Shown: piece after piece, positions 1 to 8,434 of the stretch
Layout: every line of letters begins with the position of its first letter
Numbering within the stretch: the stretch's first letter is position 1
DNA from: VFJL01 sp043721435
Lineage (GTDB): Bacteria; Pseudomonadota; Gammaproteobacteria; Burkholderiales; Nitrosomonadaceae
NCBI GenBank assembly: GCA_043721435.1
Contig: JAYSQR010000038.1
Coordinates: forward strand, 1-64,000
DNA: 64,000 bases
Reading direction: 5' to 3'
Translations under genes and position numbers: made by a program
Notes under the pieces: generated by a model
Told to the model about the DNA's origin: nothing
Databases searched by the model: none
Seen by the model: only the letters and a program-made list of their open reading frames with translations

Positions 1-61
1 TACCCGCTGATTTCGCTAACCAGTTTTATGCCAACAGACAACAATCTGCGGCATAATCTAG

Positions 62-529
62 ATGACTTGCCCGTCCACTAAATCGGACTCCGCTCAGACG
101 TTGAGCGGGGAGCGTCAACTCGGCTTGACGCGCTTTCATCCTTTGTTCGAAGGGCTGAGCGTGGGAAATTTCATGGCCCACCCGGCTATAAGCAAGACTT
201 TAATGCTGGGGATCGCGTTGTCTTTGATTGGCGCCACGGTAACAGGAATTATCCTGGATCAAAGTAAGACTCCTGAAATCACGGCCGGTGCTGACGAAAT
301 AATAGCACCGGCCTATGCTGATGGGAACGATAAAAAGTATGCGAAGCGGAAGCATAAGCGGGAGCGCGAGGATGAACAGGATAGCTTTGTCGAGGAGGTA
401 CATGAAGCTTTGTCCAATCTGATGATATTTTTCGTTGCCATGCATATCACCTATATCATCCTGTTCAGGCGGCCGCTGGCGAAGTTCATGCTGTTCATTT
501 CAAAAGATCGACCAGCCAAAACCAAGTAA
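62..529 (+). CDS. C-terminal half of a cytochrome b561-type membrane protein, probably truncated
   Basis: The 155-residue product has two membrane segments (about residues 43-65 and 117-134) separated by a highly charged Lys/Arg/Glu stretch (about 90-108). The second segment, EVHEALSNLMIFFVAMH, has the HE...NLM...H pattern at the C-terminal helix of cytochrome b561 family proteins (H114 and H128 are candidate haem ligands). The first segment resembles the GHNPAG-type helix that precedes it. Full family members have four helices and about 180-220 residues, so the N-terminal half is missing; an in-frame stop lies at 8-10. Translation might start at ATG 62 or at the internal ATG 173, just before the first helix. 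It could be a decayed remnant or an independent two-helix protein. Confidence 0.45.
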   Translation: MTCPSTKSDSAQTLSGERQLGLTRFHPLFEGLSVGNFMAHPAISKTLMLGIALSLIGATVTGIILDQSKTPEITAGADEIIAPAYADGNDKKYAKRKHKREREDEQDSFVEEVHEALSNLMIFFVAMHITYIILFRRPLAKFMLFISKDRPAKTK

Positions 530-671
530 ACCATAACTGGAGCTAGCTCCATTTAGTAGCGGGCTTGATTATAAGACGAGGGTTTCATTGATGGGTGATG
601 TTAAGTGATAGTCTCTTGTTGCTTTTAAATGGTGGGCAATCCGACAGCTTGTACCCGACTACGATGCCTCT

Positions 672-881
672 AAACCAAGCCCTTGGAGAAACCAAGATAA
701 CCCGGTTGTACACATGAACGGCTTGCTGTTACGCAGGATCTCCAGATGCTGTACGGGCCCAGTTGGTCGAGTATCTCGTCAAGGGCGTGGCCATTCCGGT
801 CATGCTCGAGATCGTAGGGATTCCTGCTCACCAGAATAATGGATTGGTTCAACGGCAGTTGCGACGGAAGCCATATTGATA
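672..881 (-). pseudogene. Decayed 3' end of a glycosyltransferase gene, paralogous to the end of the 2751-5357 gene
   Basis: On the minus strand this encodes PSQLPLNQSIILV and RNPYDLEHDRNGHALDEIL, matching almost residue for residue the C-terminus of the intact glycosyltransferase further right (PSQLPLNQPIILV, RNPYDLEHDRNGIALDKIL). Nucleotide similarity is plain from about 677 to 881 against about 2757 to 2967 and includes the region of the stop codon. After the residues LGP the reading frame is broken by small indels. Only about 70 codons of an 850-codon gene survive, so it is a remnant of a duplicated or partly deleted copy. The ankyrin gene lies between the two copies. Confidence 0.75.
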
Positions 882-1063
882 TTGGCGCGCCATAAAACAA
901 TGTGTTAAATCGCAAATAGCCTACCCCCTTTTCTTTCGATGAGGATTTTTTGGACTTTTCCCACCAACCTGTTCCCATCGAATTATGAGGAGGTTCCGAT
1001 CAAGTTCAGGATACGGTATTCTGAGAGGCCAGGAAAGAAAGTATCCAGTAAATCAGGGGCGAT

Positions 1064-2647
1064 TCACTTGCCCTCACTGGACTTCCCGGCACCGGCCTCT
1101 TTGAGAAGTTGCATCGTCCCCTGATGACCATTCTGCGATGCCATCATCAGTGCCGTGACGCCATCCACCGACCGAGCATTCACATCCGCTCCGGCCGCGA
1201 GCAGCACCGGCACCACATCCTCCCGGGCATCTTTCGACGCCATCATCAGCGCGGTGATACCCTCACTCGTCTTGGCATTCACATCGGCCCTGGCGGCAAG
1301 TAGCACATATACTACCTCCTGCCGGCCATCCTGCGCCGCTGCCATCAACGCGGTGATACCACCACCCGTGCTGGCGTTCACATCAGCCTGGGCTTCAAGC
1401 AACTCATGCACCACCAACTGGTGACCTTCTTTCGCCGCCACCAACAGCGCGGTGACACCTTCGCTCATCCTGGCGTTCACATTCGCGTTAGCGGCAAGCA
1501 GCGCCTGTACCACTTTCGGGTTGCCTTTCTCCGACGCGATGAGCAATGCTGTTAAACCTTCTTTTGTTCGGGCATTGACATTGGCCTTGGCCGCGAGCAG
1601 TTCATGCACCACCATCTGGTGACCTTTTAGCGCCGCTGCCATCAACGCGGTGATGCCATCGCCTGTGCTGGCATTCACATCGGCCCTGGCGGCGAGCAGC
1701 ATCTGTACTATTTGCGGGTAGCCATTTCCCGAGGCTATGAGCAAAGCTGTCATGCCATCGTTTGCTTTGGCATTCACATCGACCTTGGCGGCGAGCAGTG
1801 CTTGTACCACTTCCGTGCGACCCATCTCCGTGGCTATCAGCAGTGCTGTCAAGCCATCTTCTGTCCGGGCATTCACATTAGCGCCGGCAGCGAGCAGCAT
1901 CTGTACCACTATCAGGTGTCCATTCTGTGATGCCATGAGTAACGCCGTGTCTCCATTATTCCTCTTGGCGTTCACATCGGCCTTGGCGGCGAGCAGTTCC
2001 TGCACCACCAGTTGGTCGCCTTTCTCCGACGCGATGATCAGTGCTGTTAAACCATCATTTTTCTTGGCATTCACATCGGCCCCGGCTCTGAGCAGATCAT
2101 GCACCATCATCCGGTAACCTTCCTGTGCCGCCGCCATCAATGCGGTGGCGCCATCGTCTGTGCTGGCATTCACATCGGCCTTGGCGGCGAGCAGTGTCTG
2201 TACCATTTGTGGGTGGCCATTTCCCGACGCTATGAGCAAAGCTGTCATGCCATCATTTGTTTTGGCATTCACATCGGCCTTGGCAGCGAGCAGAGAGTGC
2301 ACCACTTGCCGGTTGCCAATTGCCGCCGCCGCCATCAACGCCGTGCCACCATTGCTCATTCTGGCATTCACATCAACCCCGGCGGCGAGCAGTGTCTGTA
2401 CCACCGTATGATGGCCTGTGGTCGATGCTGCCATCAATGCGGTAACGCCACCGTCTTCCCTTGTGGCATTTACATCGACCTTGGTGCTGAGCAGTACTTT
2501 GACACGAGAAAGATCACCTCTTCTAGATGCGGTAACCAATTCGCTGTCGGCCAATGCGCTGGCAGAAGCGCAGCACAAGGCCAGCAGCCCGCAAAAAATA
2601 TGCACTCTCCGTGATGTCAACACGCTGCGCTCTTTTTCATGAATCAT
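1064..2647 (-). CDS. Exported ankyrin-repeat protein with about 15 repeats
   Basis: The 527-residue protein starts with a signal peptide (hydrophobic core HIFCGLLALCCASASALA, likely cleavage after A33), so it is exported. The rest is a continuous array of 33-residue ankyrin repeats, each recognisable by G-x-TAL-h-x-AS/AA...VV-x-LL-AA-x-A-DVNA; fourteen DVNA/NVNA repeat ends can be counted, followed by a capping repeat. No catalytic domain is present, so a protein-binding role in the periplasm or outside the cell is the most that can be inferred. Repeats around residues 100-200 and 265-365 resemble each other more than their neighbours, which indicates an internal duplication of about five repeats. 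The gene lies between two copies of a glycosyltransferase 3' end. All overlapping frames on the other strand are low-complexity shadows of the repeat. Confidence 0.92.
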   Translation of the reverse strand: MIHEKERSVLTSRRVHIFCGLLALCCASASALADSELVTASRRGDLSRVKVLLSTKVDVNATREDGGVTALMAASTTGHHTVVQTLLAAGVDVNARMSNGGTALMAAAAIGNRQVVHSLLAAKADVNAKTNDGMTALLIASGNGHPQMVQTLLAAKADVNASTDDGATALMAAAQEGYRMMVHDLLRAGADVNAKKNDGLTALIIASEKGDQLVVQELLAAKADVNAKRNNGDTALLMASQNGHLIVVQMLLAAGANVNARTEDGLTALLIATEMGRTEVVQALLAAKVDVNAKANDGMTALLIASGNGYPQIVQMLLAARADVNASTGDGITALMAAALKGHQMVVHELLAAKANVNARTKEGLTALLIASEKGNPKVVQALLAANANVNARMSEGVTALLVAAKEGHQLVVHELLEAQADVNASTGGGITALMAAAQDGRQEVVYVLLAARADVNAKTSEGITALMMASKDAREDVVPVLLAAGADVNARSVDGVTALMMASQNGHQGTMQLLKEAGAGKSSEGK

Positions 2648-2750
2648 GTCTCTTAAATGGGGGGCGCTTACGTATCCCGGGAGTTACTGAGTAGCAATCT
2701 GAATTTACTAAACATATAAATTTAATTCCTGATGGGGGCATGTAAGTATC

Positions 2751-5357
2751 TCAAGCGTTGGGGAACCCCAAATACCCCTGTGCGACCCGGTAGTACACGT
2801 GCCGGAACAGCTTGCCGTCACGCATAATCTCCTTGTGCTGGACTGGGCCGAGTTGGAAGAGTATTTTGTCAAGGGCGATGCCATTTCGGTCATGCTCAAG
2901 ATCGTAGGGATTCCTGCCCACCAGAATAATGGGTTGGTTCAATGGCAGTTGCGACGGAAACCATAAACCGTACATCACCCCCTCGTCGCCAAACATGTTT
3001 TGCGAGCGAATGTTGGAGCTCCCTCCATCACGATCATAGAAGGCCAAGGAACTGGCGACCGAGAACTTGTCCATACCGATGGTAATGGGTTCCTGACCAG
3101 TGCTTTCCCGTACATCATTTTCGACTTGTTCAATTACCTTTGAGGCATCGCGCCAAAAATAATTTTCCGCGAGGACAGTCGCATAGGGTGCTCCAGGCAG
3201 GCCGAGCACCAGATAATGTAATGACACTGCATATAGCAGCACGGTTACCGCAATCGTCGGTTTCCAGACTGCTTGCAAGCGTGCCAAAACAGGATGTTGC
3301 CCTTTGCTCCATACCATCAACCACGCCATGGTCGGCAATGCCGCGAGCCACACCGGCCCGTTCCAGAATAAGTGGGCAGACATGGAATGCGACAGGCTGT
3401 AGCCCAGGAATACCGTTAGCGGAACACCGGTGAATACCCACATGAACAAGCAGTTGTGATCAGCGAGTGCGGGACCTGCGATCTTGCTACAGATACGCGG
3501 CAGAAAGATCAGTAACGCCGCAAACAATCCGGTCGGAGTCAGCATGACCAGCATCTGCATGAGCAGTACATGCACCGAGAATTCATAACTTGTTCCTATC
3601 CGCCGTGCGCTCTGGAACAGAAACGATGCCCAGTGATGTTCATTGTTCCAGATGATGACTGGCGAAAACAGCAGCAGTGCCAGTGCTGCCGCGAGATACG
3701 GATGCGGACGACGCAGCCAGCGGCGTGCGGTCGGATCCAGGATCACAAACAGCAAAGCTGCAACACCCAAGAGGCCCAGCGTGTACTTGGACAGCATGCC
3801 CAAGCCGAATGCGATGCCTACACCTAGCCAGGCTGAGCTGCGACCCGCCACCAACGCCCGTTCCAGGTAGTACAACGTGGCCGCCCAGGCAGCGATCAGC
3901 GGCGCATCCGGTGTCATCAACGTGCTAGAGGCGAAGCCTACCGGCAGCACGGCCAACAGCAGCACGGTGCGCATGCCAGTTGATTTGTCGTACTGATTGC
4001 GCGCCAGCGCATACAGATAGCCCATCGCGACCAAGCCACAGAGGAAGGCACCGATTCGCACCCCGAACTCGTTGTTGCCCATGACGGCGGTACCCAGCCA
4101 GATCAGCCATGCAACCATCGGCGGATGATCCAGGAAGCTCAAATCCATGTGCTGGGTGTAATTCCAGTAATACGCCTCATGGGGGTGCAGTTGCGCTTGG
4201 CCAAGATAGATCAGATGCAGCAGCAGGATGAATGCCACCACCCCGACCGAAGCCACACGCCAGCGCACATCCAGTGATGGCGCATTCTGCTGGGCAGGAA
4301 ATACGTAAAAGGCGGATCCCAGATAATTGATCACGGTCGCTACCGCGATTGCCGGAAAGATTGCCAGTGCGACTGGTATCTGCCAGACATCGATCAGCAA
4401 GGCCAGTACCCCGCCGCGCATTAACAACGCAAATATGCCAACCGTTAGAAAACGGCCGAATTGATCCCACTTTAGATGGCCGGAATGATGTGGCCGGAAT
4501 GACCATTTGGAATTGAGCACGTAGTTCACCGTAGCAGCCACGGTGAAACTGCTGACATGCGCCAGCGCGAGTCCTGCCTCGCGGCTCATCAGCCATTGGA
4601 ACAGCAGCGCATCAACCACCACGCCGAATAACCCGACCGCCGCAAAGCGGCTGGCCGTACCGACAGAGACCGTGCCTCCGGCCAATATCATTAGCCGTTG
4701 CAGATAAGTCCACTGATGGGCAAAGGACAGCTTTGAGGTGCCCTGTGTCCGATCACGGAAGCAGATGGGTACTTCCACCACCTTGAGTGTGCCCTGACCG
4801 GCCATGATCAGTTCGAGCAGAATCTTGTACCCGCGCGCATTTTCGGCAATGGTTGCCGCCAGATCCCGGCGGAAGGCGAAAAATCCGGAAGTGGCATCAT
4901 TCACATCGCAGATGGGACGTGCGAGCCAGCCACCGATGCGCGACAGCCACTGGCGATGCAGCGGCCAGCCCTCGGTGCTTCCGCCTGGCACGTAACGACT
5001 GCCAACAGCCACGTCATGACTGCCATCCAGTACCGGTACCACCAATGCGGGTAATCGCTCGGGCGGATGACTCAGATCCGCGTCCATCACCACGATGACA
5101 TCGCCATGCGCCACCGCTACCCCGGCCAGGATTGATGCCGTCAGATCCGGCTTCTCCCGGCGCTCAATCAGCCGCACACTGGCCCGTCCTTCCCAGGCGC
5201 GAACCTTGTCGGGCGTGCCGTCGCTTGAGCCATCATCGACAAAAATGACTTCAAAGCTATCCGGCGGCAGGTCGAGCGCAAACAGGCGAGTCAACAGCGG
5301 ATCGATATTGTCTGTTTCGTTGAGCGTGGGAACTACTACAGAAAAATTTAATTTAAT
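2751..5357 (-). CDS. Three-domain membrane glycosyltransferase: GT2 (dolichol-phosphate-mannose-synthase-like) + GtrA + ArnT/PMT-like
   Basis: From the N-terminus: a GT-A family 2 domain (VDDGSSDGT; VMDADLSHPP with the DxD metal site; VGSRYVPGG), about 200 residues; a GtrA-like four-helix domain (AAVGLFGVVVDALLFQWL; TVAATVNYVLNSKWSF), about 120 residues; then a long polytopic ArnT/PMT_2 domain (LHPHEAYYWNYTQHMDLSFLDHPP; TPDAP), about 500 residues. It probably makes a polyprenyl-phosphate sugar, flips it and transfers it to a periplasmic acceptor; the substrate is unknown. The start is a problem. The first ordinary start (TTG 5294) would delete the essential first strand NFSVVVPTLNE, which is encoded in frame upstream. 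That strand can be reached from an ATT at 5357 (GGAG 9 nt upstream) or from ATG 5379 if one A of an AAAA run is removed. The gene follows the porin gene by a few bases. Confidence 0.85.
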   Translation of the reverse strand: MKLNFSVVVPTLNETDNIDPLLTRLFALDLPPDSFEVIFVDDGSSDGTPDKVRAWEGRASVRLIERREKPDLTASILAGVAVAHGDVIVVMDADLSHPPERLPALVVPVLDGSHDVAVGSRYVPGGSTEGWPLHRQWLSRIGGWLARPICDVNDATSGFFAFRRDLAATIAENARGYKILLELIMAGQGTLKVVEVPICFRDRTQGTSKLSFAHQWTYLQRLMILAGGTVSVGTASRFAAVGLFGVVVDALLFQWLMSREAGLALAHVSSFTVAATVNYVLNSKWSFRPHHSGHLKWDQFGRFLTVGIFALLMRGGVLALLIDVWQIPVALAIFPAIAVATVINYLGSAFYVFPAQQNAPSLDVRWRVASVGVVAFILLLHLIYLGQAQLHPHEAYYWNYTQHMDLSFLDHPPMVAWLIWLGTAVMGNNEFGVRIGAFLCGLVAMGYLYALARNQYDKSTGMRTVLLLAVLPVGFASSTLMTPDAPLIAAWAATLYYLERALVAGRSSAWLGVGIAFGLGMLSKYTLGLLGVAALLFVILDPTARRWLRRPHPYLAAALALLLFSPVIIWNNEHHWASFLFQSARRIGTSYEFSVHVLLMQMLVMLTPTGLFAALLIFLPRICSKIAGPALADHNCLFMWVFTGVPLTVFLGYSLSHSMSAHLFWNGPVWLAALPTMAWLMVWSKGQHPVLARLQAVWKPTIAVTVLLYAVSLHYLVLGLPGAPYATVLAENYFWRDASKVIEQVENDVRESTGQEPITIGMDKFSVASSLAFYDRDGGSSNIRSQNMFGDEGVMYGLWFPSQLPLNQPIILVGRNPYDLEHDRNGIALDKILFQLGPVQHKEIMRDGKLFRHVYYRVAQGYLGFPNA

Positions 5358-5387
5358 TTTGGTTTGCTCCGGTTTTCATCCGATAAG

Positions 5388-6764
5388 TTAGAACGCCAGC
5401 CACCCGCTCAAATAGAGCGTATCGTTGCCAACCGCATTGCGACCCAAACCATCGTAATTGCGGATACCGCCATTGAATTGGAAATAGTGGACGTATTGCA
5501 CTGCGAGTCGCAGATTCATTAGCGAGCTTAAAGTGGTGGCAGCCTTGCCAAAAGGAGCAAAACTCAACTCGGCAGTAAAAGCTTGATTGTTCGGCTTGCC
5601 TGACTGGCTGCCGCTGATGGGATCGGTAGAGAAATATATGACGTTATCTGCTGTCCCCGAAGTCTGGTTATAAAATAAATTAAGACTATAGTTCTGCTGG
5701 AAGGTATACGCAGTCCTGATGCGGATGCTATCCAGACTGCTCTTCAGTTTTTCTGCCGATGGATCCGATAATAACGCCACACTGGCGTTCATGTCCCGGT
5801 TCTCGCGAATGTAAGTGGCATTGACCTCAAAGATATGCCTGGGGTTCGCTAGATACTGGTAGGTGGCATCAAACCCGAAATCGGTATACTGGTCCGTACC
5901 GAAGCCTTGCATTCGCTGCGGGTTGACATTTGCTCTCATGCCAAAAGAGCCGACCGCACCATAGTGCCCCTGATGGTTGTGCTGCAGCGCAACACGCCAG
6001 TAAGGCGCGCCGCCATCAATTCTATTTTGCCCAGGGTCGAACGTATTCACAGTTTGCTGCACATTCCTGGCAAGACTGGTGTAGCCACCGGCTTCCACAT
6101 ACAACAGGTTTTTCCACATAGTGTACGCCGTCATGCCGCCAACCTGGCCACCCAGTGACTCGATTAGCGTTGCTGCGGCCGGGGTTGGTGCCACGTTTGA
6201 CGAAGCTGCGGGCAAACTCCACGCAGGGGTGGTATTCCATAAATCTGAAACAGTAGGGGAGTTATTCGCCGATATGCCGTAAACAAATTGCTGGCTGCCT
6301 AGGCTTGCATGATCCGCATAGCGGATATCGGTGTTATCGAGAATCAGATTCTGTTTTCCCACACCATCAAAAGTCGTTTGCACGAAAGCACCCACCTTGG
6401 AAGTGACCCGGCCGGCATAAAAAATGGAGGCTTGATCCATGGCTGCATTATTGTTGGAACCAAAGTACTCAGGAGGAGCGTCACCCTGGCCTCTCTGGGT
6501 ATGGGTGAGCGATCCTTGCACCATGGCGCTGAGCGGAACAAACTTTGCCTTCTTGTCGGCCGCCATGGTGTAACCAGTTAGTTTAAAATTTCTGCCGACA
6601 GGGGTAAGACCGGGCCCAAAGGCTTGGACATGGCAGGCAGTGCACGGCATGCCGGTCTGACGCGTAAAACTGGGCATGGCGCTGAGTTCTACAGTGGACC
6701 CCTCCGTCAAGAAGATCGGTTCCTTAAGTGAATTAGAAATACTTGGATGCTTTTTCTCTCGCAT
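5388..6764 (-). CDS. Outer-membrane beta-barrel protein with an N-terminal c-type haem motif (Cyc2-like architecture)
   Basis: Residues about 34-50 read FTRQTGMPCTACH, a CxxCH haem-attachment site, followed by LTPVGRNFKLTGYT and then about 390 residues of alternating, aromatic-rich beta-strand sequence ending in aromatic F, as in outer-membrane porins. The internal motif DIRYAD and the C-terminal NYDGLGRN...NDTLYL are typical of a betaproteobacterial family usually annotated only as cytochrome c. The layout (one haem plus a barrel, about 450 residues) resembles the iron oxidase Cyc2, but membership of Cyc2 proper is not shown. The N-terminus MREKKHPSISNSLKEP has no signal peptide, which such a protein should need; neither other frame supplies one. 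The gene may be 5'-truncated. It lies between a PAS regulator and the glycosyltransferase on the same strand. Confidence 0.72.
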   Translation of the reverse strand: MREKKHPSISNSLKEPIFLTEGSTVELSAMPSFTRQTGMPCTACHVQAFGPGLTPVGRNFKLTGYTMAADKKAKFVPLSAMVQGSLTHTQRGQGDAPPEYFGSNNNAAMDQASIFYAGRVTSKVGAFVQTTFDGVGKQNLILDNTDIRYADHASLGSQQFVYGISANNSPTVSDLWNTTPAWSLPAASSNVAPTPAAATLIESLGGQVGGMTAYTMWKNLLYVEAGGYTSLARNVQQTVNTFDPGQNRIDGGAPYWRVALQHNHQGHYGAVGSFGMRANVNPQRMQGFGTDQYTDFGFDATYQYLANPRHIFEVNATYIRENRDMNASVALLSDPSAEKLKSSLDSIRIRTAYTFQQNYSLNLFYNQTSGTADNVIYFSTDPISGSQSGKPNNQAFTAELSFAPFGKAATTLSSLMNLRLAVQYVHYFQFNGGIRNYDGLGRNAVGNDTLYLSGWLAF

Positions 6765-6915
6765 CCCGCTATCTTTATATACTCATCCCAATAGCGCGGG
6801 TCCCTATATCGCCTCTTTCTATTGAAAAAATGTCAAACATATCGTCATATATGACTGGGAATAATTTCTAATTGTATAGAAGTCACAGAGCTCATATTGG
6901 TTTGATTGCCTTTCG

Positions 6916-7737
6916 TCACCCTTTATTTTTACTAAGAACCTGCATAATCAGCAACGTGTATTCTCGGAAAGCATCAATCAGCTTTTGTTTTGGGTGGATA
7001 TATACCTCCCGAGAAGTTTTGGCCCCCTTGGTAATTTTAGATAAATCAACCCATCCCTCCGATTCAAGCCATTGTAGGTAGTCATATACCCTGCGCGACG
7101 AGAAATGCTCTGAATGAATGACGCTCTGTAGCTGTACATCTTTCGTGCCACACTTGCTTAATTGCATGATCTCCAGGAAAACCTCGTAGCTCAGTGTTGA
7201 TTTGCCCCGCATGGGAAATGTTGGCTCGTGCACATGAATTTTCATCATTGACTCTGCCACCGAGAGCATTAGAGGATATAGCTTCGAATGAGGTGAATTG
7301 AGATCGGCTGTTGATTGCTGAAGTTTTGATTTTTGTAATGTCAGGGGAAATCGTTTCAACGGTTCGGTTGGCGGAATTGATCCGAGCTTTTCAAAGATAC
7401 TAATCACAGCACTGGGTTGAGTTGCCTGATGGTCATTGAATACAGGTATGGTGTCTACTCGAACCCAAACGTATTTTTTTGGGGAGATTCTAACTCCAAC
7501 GACGACGCCAAAAACGGGCCTCCCGCTACGAAGTGCGACGACTGATGGGCGAATCTCGCTAGAGAGGGGCGTGCCATCCGGTTGTATTATTCCCCAATGC
7601 GAGTCAGATGATTTACTTTCTAGTATCTGACTCTTCGAACGTCCAAGAATCTCTGAAGCCAAGCTGTCGCACGCATAAATTTTTCCATCTGCAGTCTGCA
7701 GCACCACACCTTTATTTAAATTCTCTTCACTTGTCAT
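6916..7737 (-). CDS. PAS-domain protein with a C-terminal winged-helix-like region, probable regulator
   Basis: Residues about 10-115 look like a PAS sensor domain (TADGKIYACDSLASEILGRS; PDGTPLSSEIRPSV; VWVRVDTIPVF). After a linker, residues about 150-270 are helical with a pattern resembling a winged helix: ...LSYEVFLEIMQLSKCGTKDV...SSRRVYDYLQWLESEGWVDLSK..., where RRVYDYLQWLESEGWV looks like the recognition helix and wing of a MarR/PadR-like fold. There is no receiver, kinase or GGDEF signature. A DNA-binding sensor is therefore inferred, not shown. It is immediately upstream of, and on the same strand as, the outer-membrane cytochrome-porin gene, 151 bp away, and may control it. Confidence 0.6.
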   Translation of the reverse strand: MTSEENLNKGVVLQTADGKIYACDSLASEILGRSKSQILESKSSDSHWGIIQPDGTPLSSEIRPSVVALRSGRPVFGVVVGVRISPKKYVWVRVDTIPVFNDHQATQPSAVISIFEKLGSIPPTEPLKRFPLTLQKSKLQQSTADLNSPHSKLYPLMLSVAESMMKIHVHEPTFPMRGKSTLSYEVFLEIMQLSKCGTKDVQLQSVIHSEHFSSRRVYDYLQWLESEGWVDLSKITKGAKTSREVYIHPKQKLIDAFREYTLLIMQVLSKNKG

Positions 7738-7929
7738 AGATGTGCGATCAGGTATGTATCATAAATACAAGCTCAGTAGAAACGCTTTTTGAAGGTTAAG
7801 GCCGGAAAAAAAGGGGTAACTCCGCTTGGTTGGGATAAAAGATTGACGTTTCCCTGTACTACCCGTTGACAGCATTGTTAAACCGCATGGCGGATTTTGC
7901 GATTGCATTTGATCGAACGGCTGGGATAT

Positions 7930-8430
7930 TCAGCGAGCTTTGTAGCCGCGAGCTTTTGTAAGGCTCCACGAGAACTCGCGGGTGCCGTCGGATATGAGTG
8001 CCACTGAAAGCGCGCCCTTGGTGAGCGGCTGCACGGTCACATCGATGTTGTATTCCCTCGTGATCAGAGACGATCCGGCAGGTATCGGAGCGAGAAGAAG
8101 AGTGACTTGCGTGACGGTGTAATCACTGTTGCCGTTGTAGATACTGCCGCTGAATATGCCGTAGCCAAAACCACCGTCGGTGTCGAGCTTGCCCAGCGCC
8201 TCGGACGGCAGATTTTCGTCTTTTGGTACTTTCCCCAGGAATTTTTTGCGGCAGGAGCCTGCGCCTTCGCGGGCAGCCAGGTCGCCGACTGCCTTGTTGG
8301 TTGCCGCCAGCACGCATTGGTCATAATTGACCGGATCAGGCTGGCTGGCGACGGACAAGGCCGGTGAGAGCAGGAGCGCCGTAGCGAACAAAATCAGGGG
8401 CACCGAGGTTGCTTTGCGTCCCGCCCCCAT
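7930..8430 (-). CDS. Exported protein of unknown function
   Basis: The 166-residue product has a clear signal peptide (VPLILFATALLLSPALSVAS, cleavage about residue 29). The mature part has two cysteines (C39 and C60) that could form a disulphide, a glycine-rich stretch around GGFGYGIFSGSIYNGNSDYT, and a C-terminal half rich in beta-type residues (VTQVTLLLAPIP, ITREYNIDVTVQPL). No family is recognised. The gene begins 4 bp after the end of the upstream outer-membrane protein gene, so the two are very probably co-transcribed and the product is likely to act in the periplasm. Confidence 0.7.
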   Translation of the reverse strand: MGAGRKATSVPLILFATALLLSPALSVASQPDPVNYDQCVLAATNKAVGDLAAREGAGSCRKKFLGKVPKDENLPSEALGKLDTDGGFGYGIFSGSIYNGNSDYTVTQVTLLLAPIPAGSSLITREYNIDVTVQPLTKGALSVALISDGTREFSWSLTKARGYKAR

Positions 8431-8434
8431 GCTT

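Noticed and set aside
1109..2642. Several plus-strand open frames opposite the ankyrin gene
   Set aside because: They are periodic antisense shadows of the 33-residue repeat.
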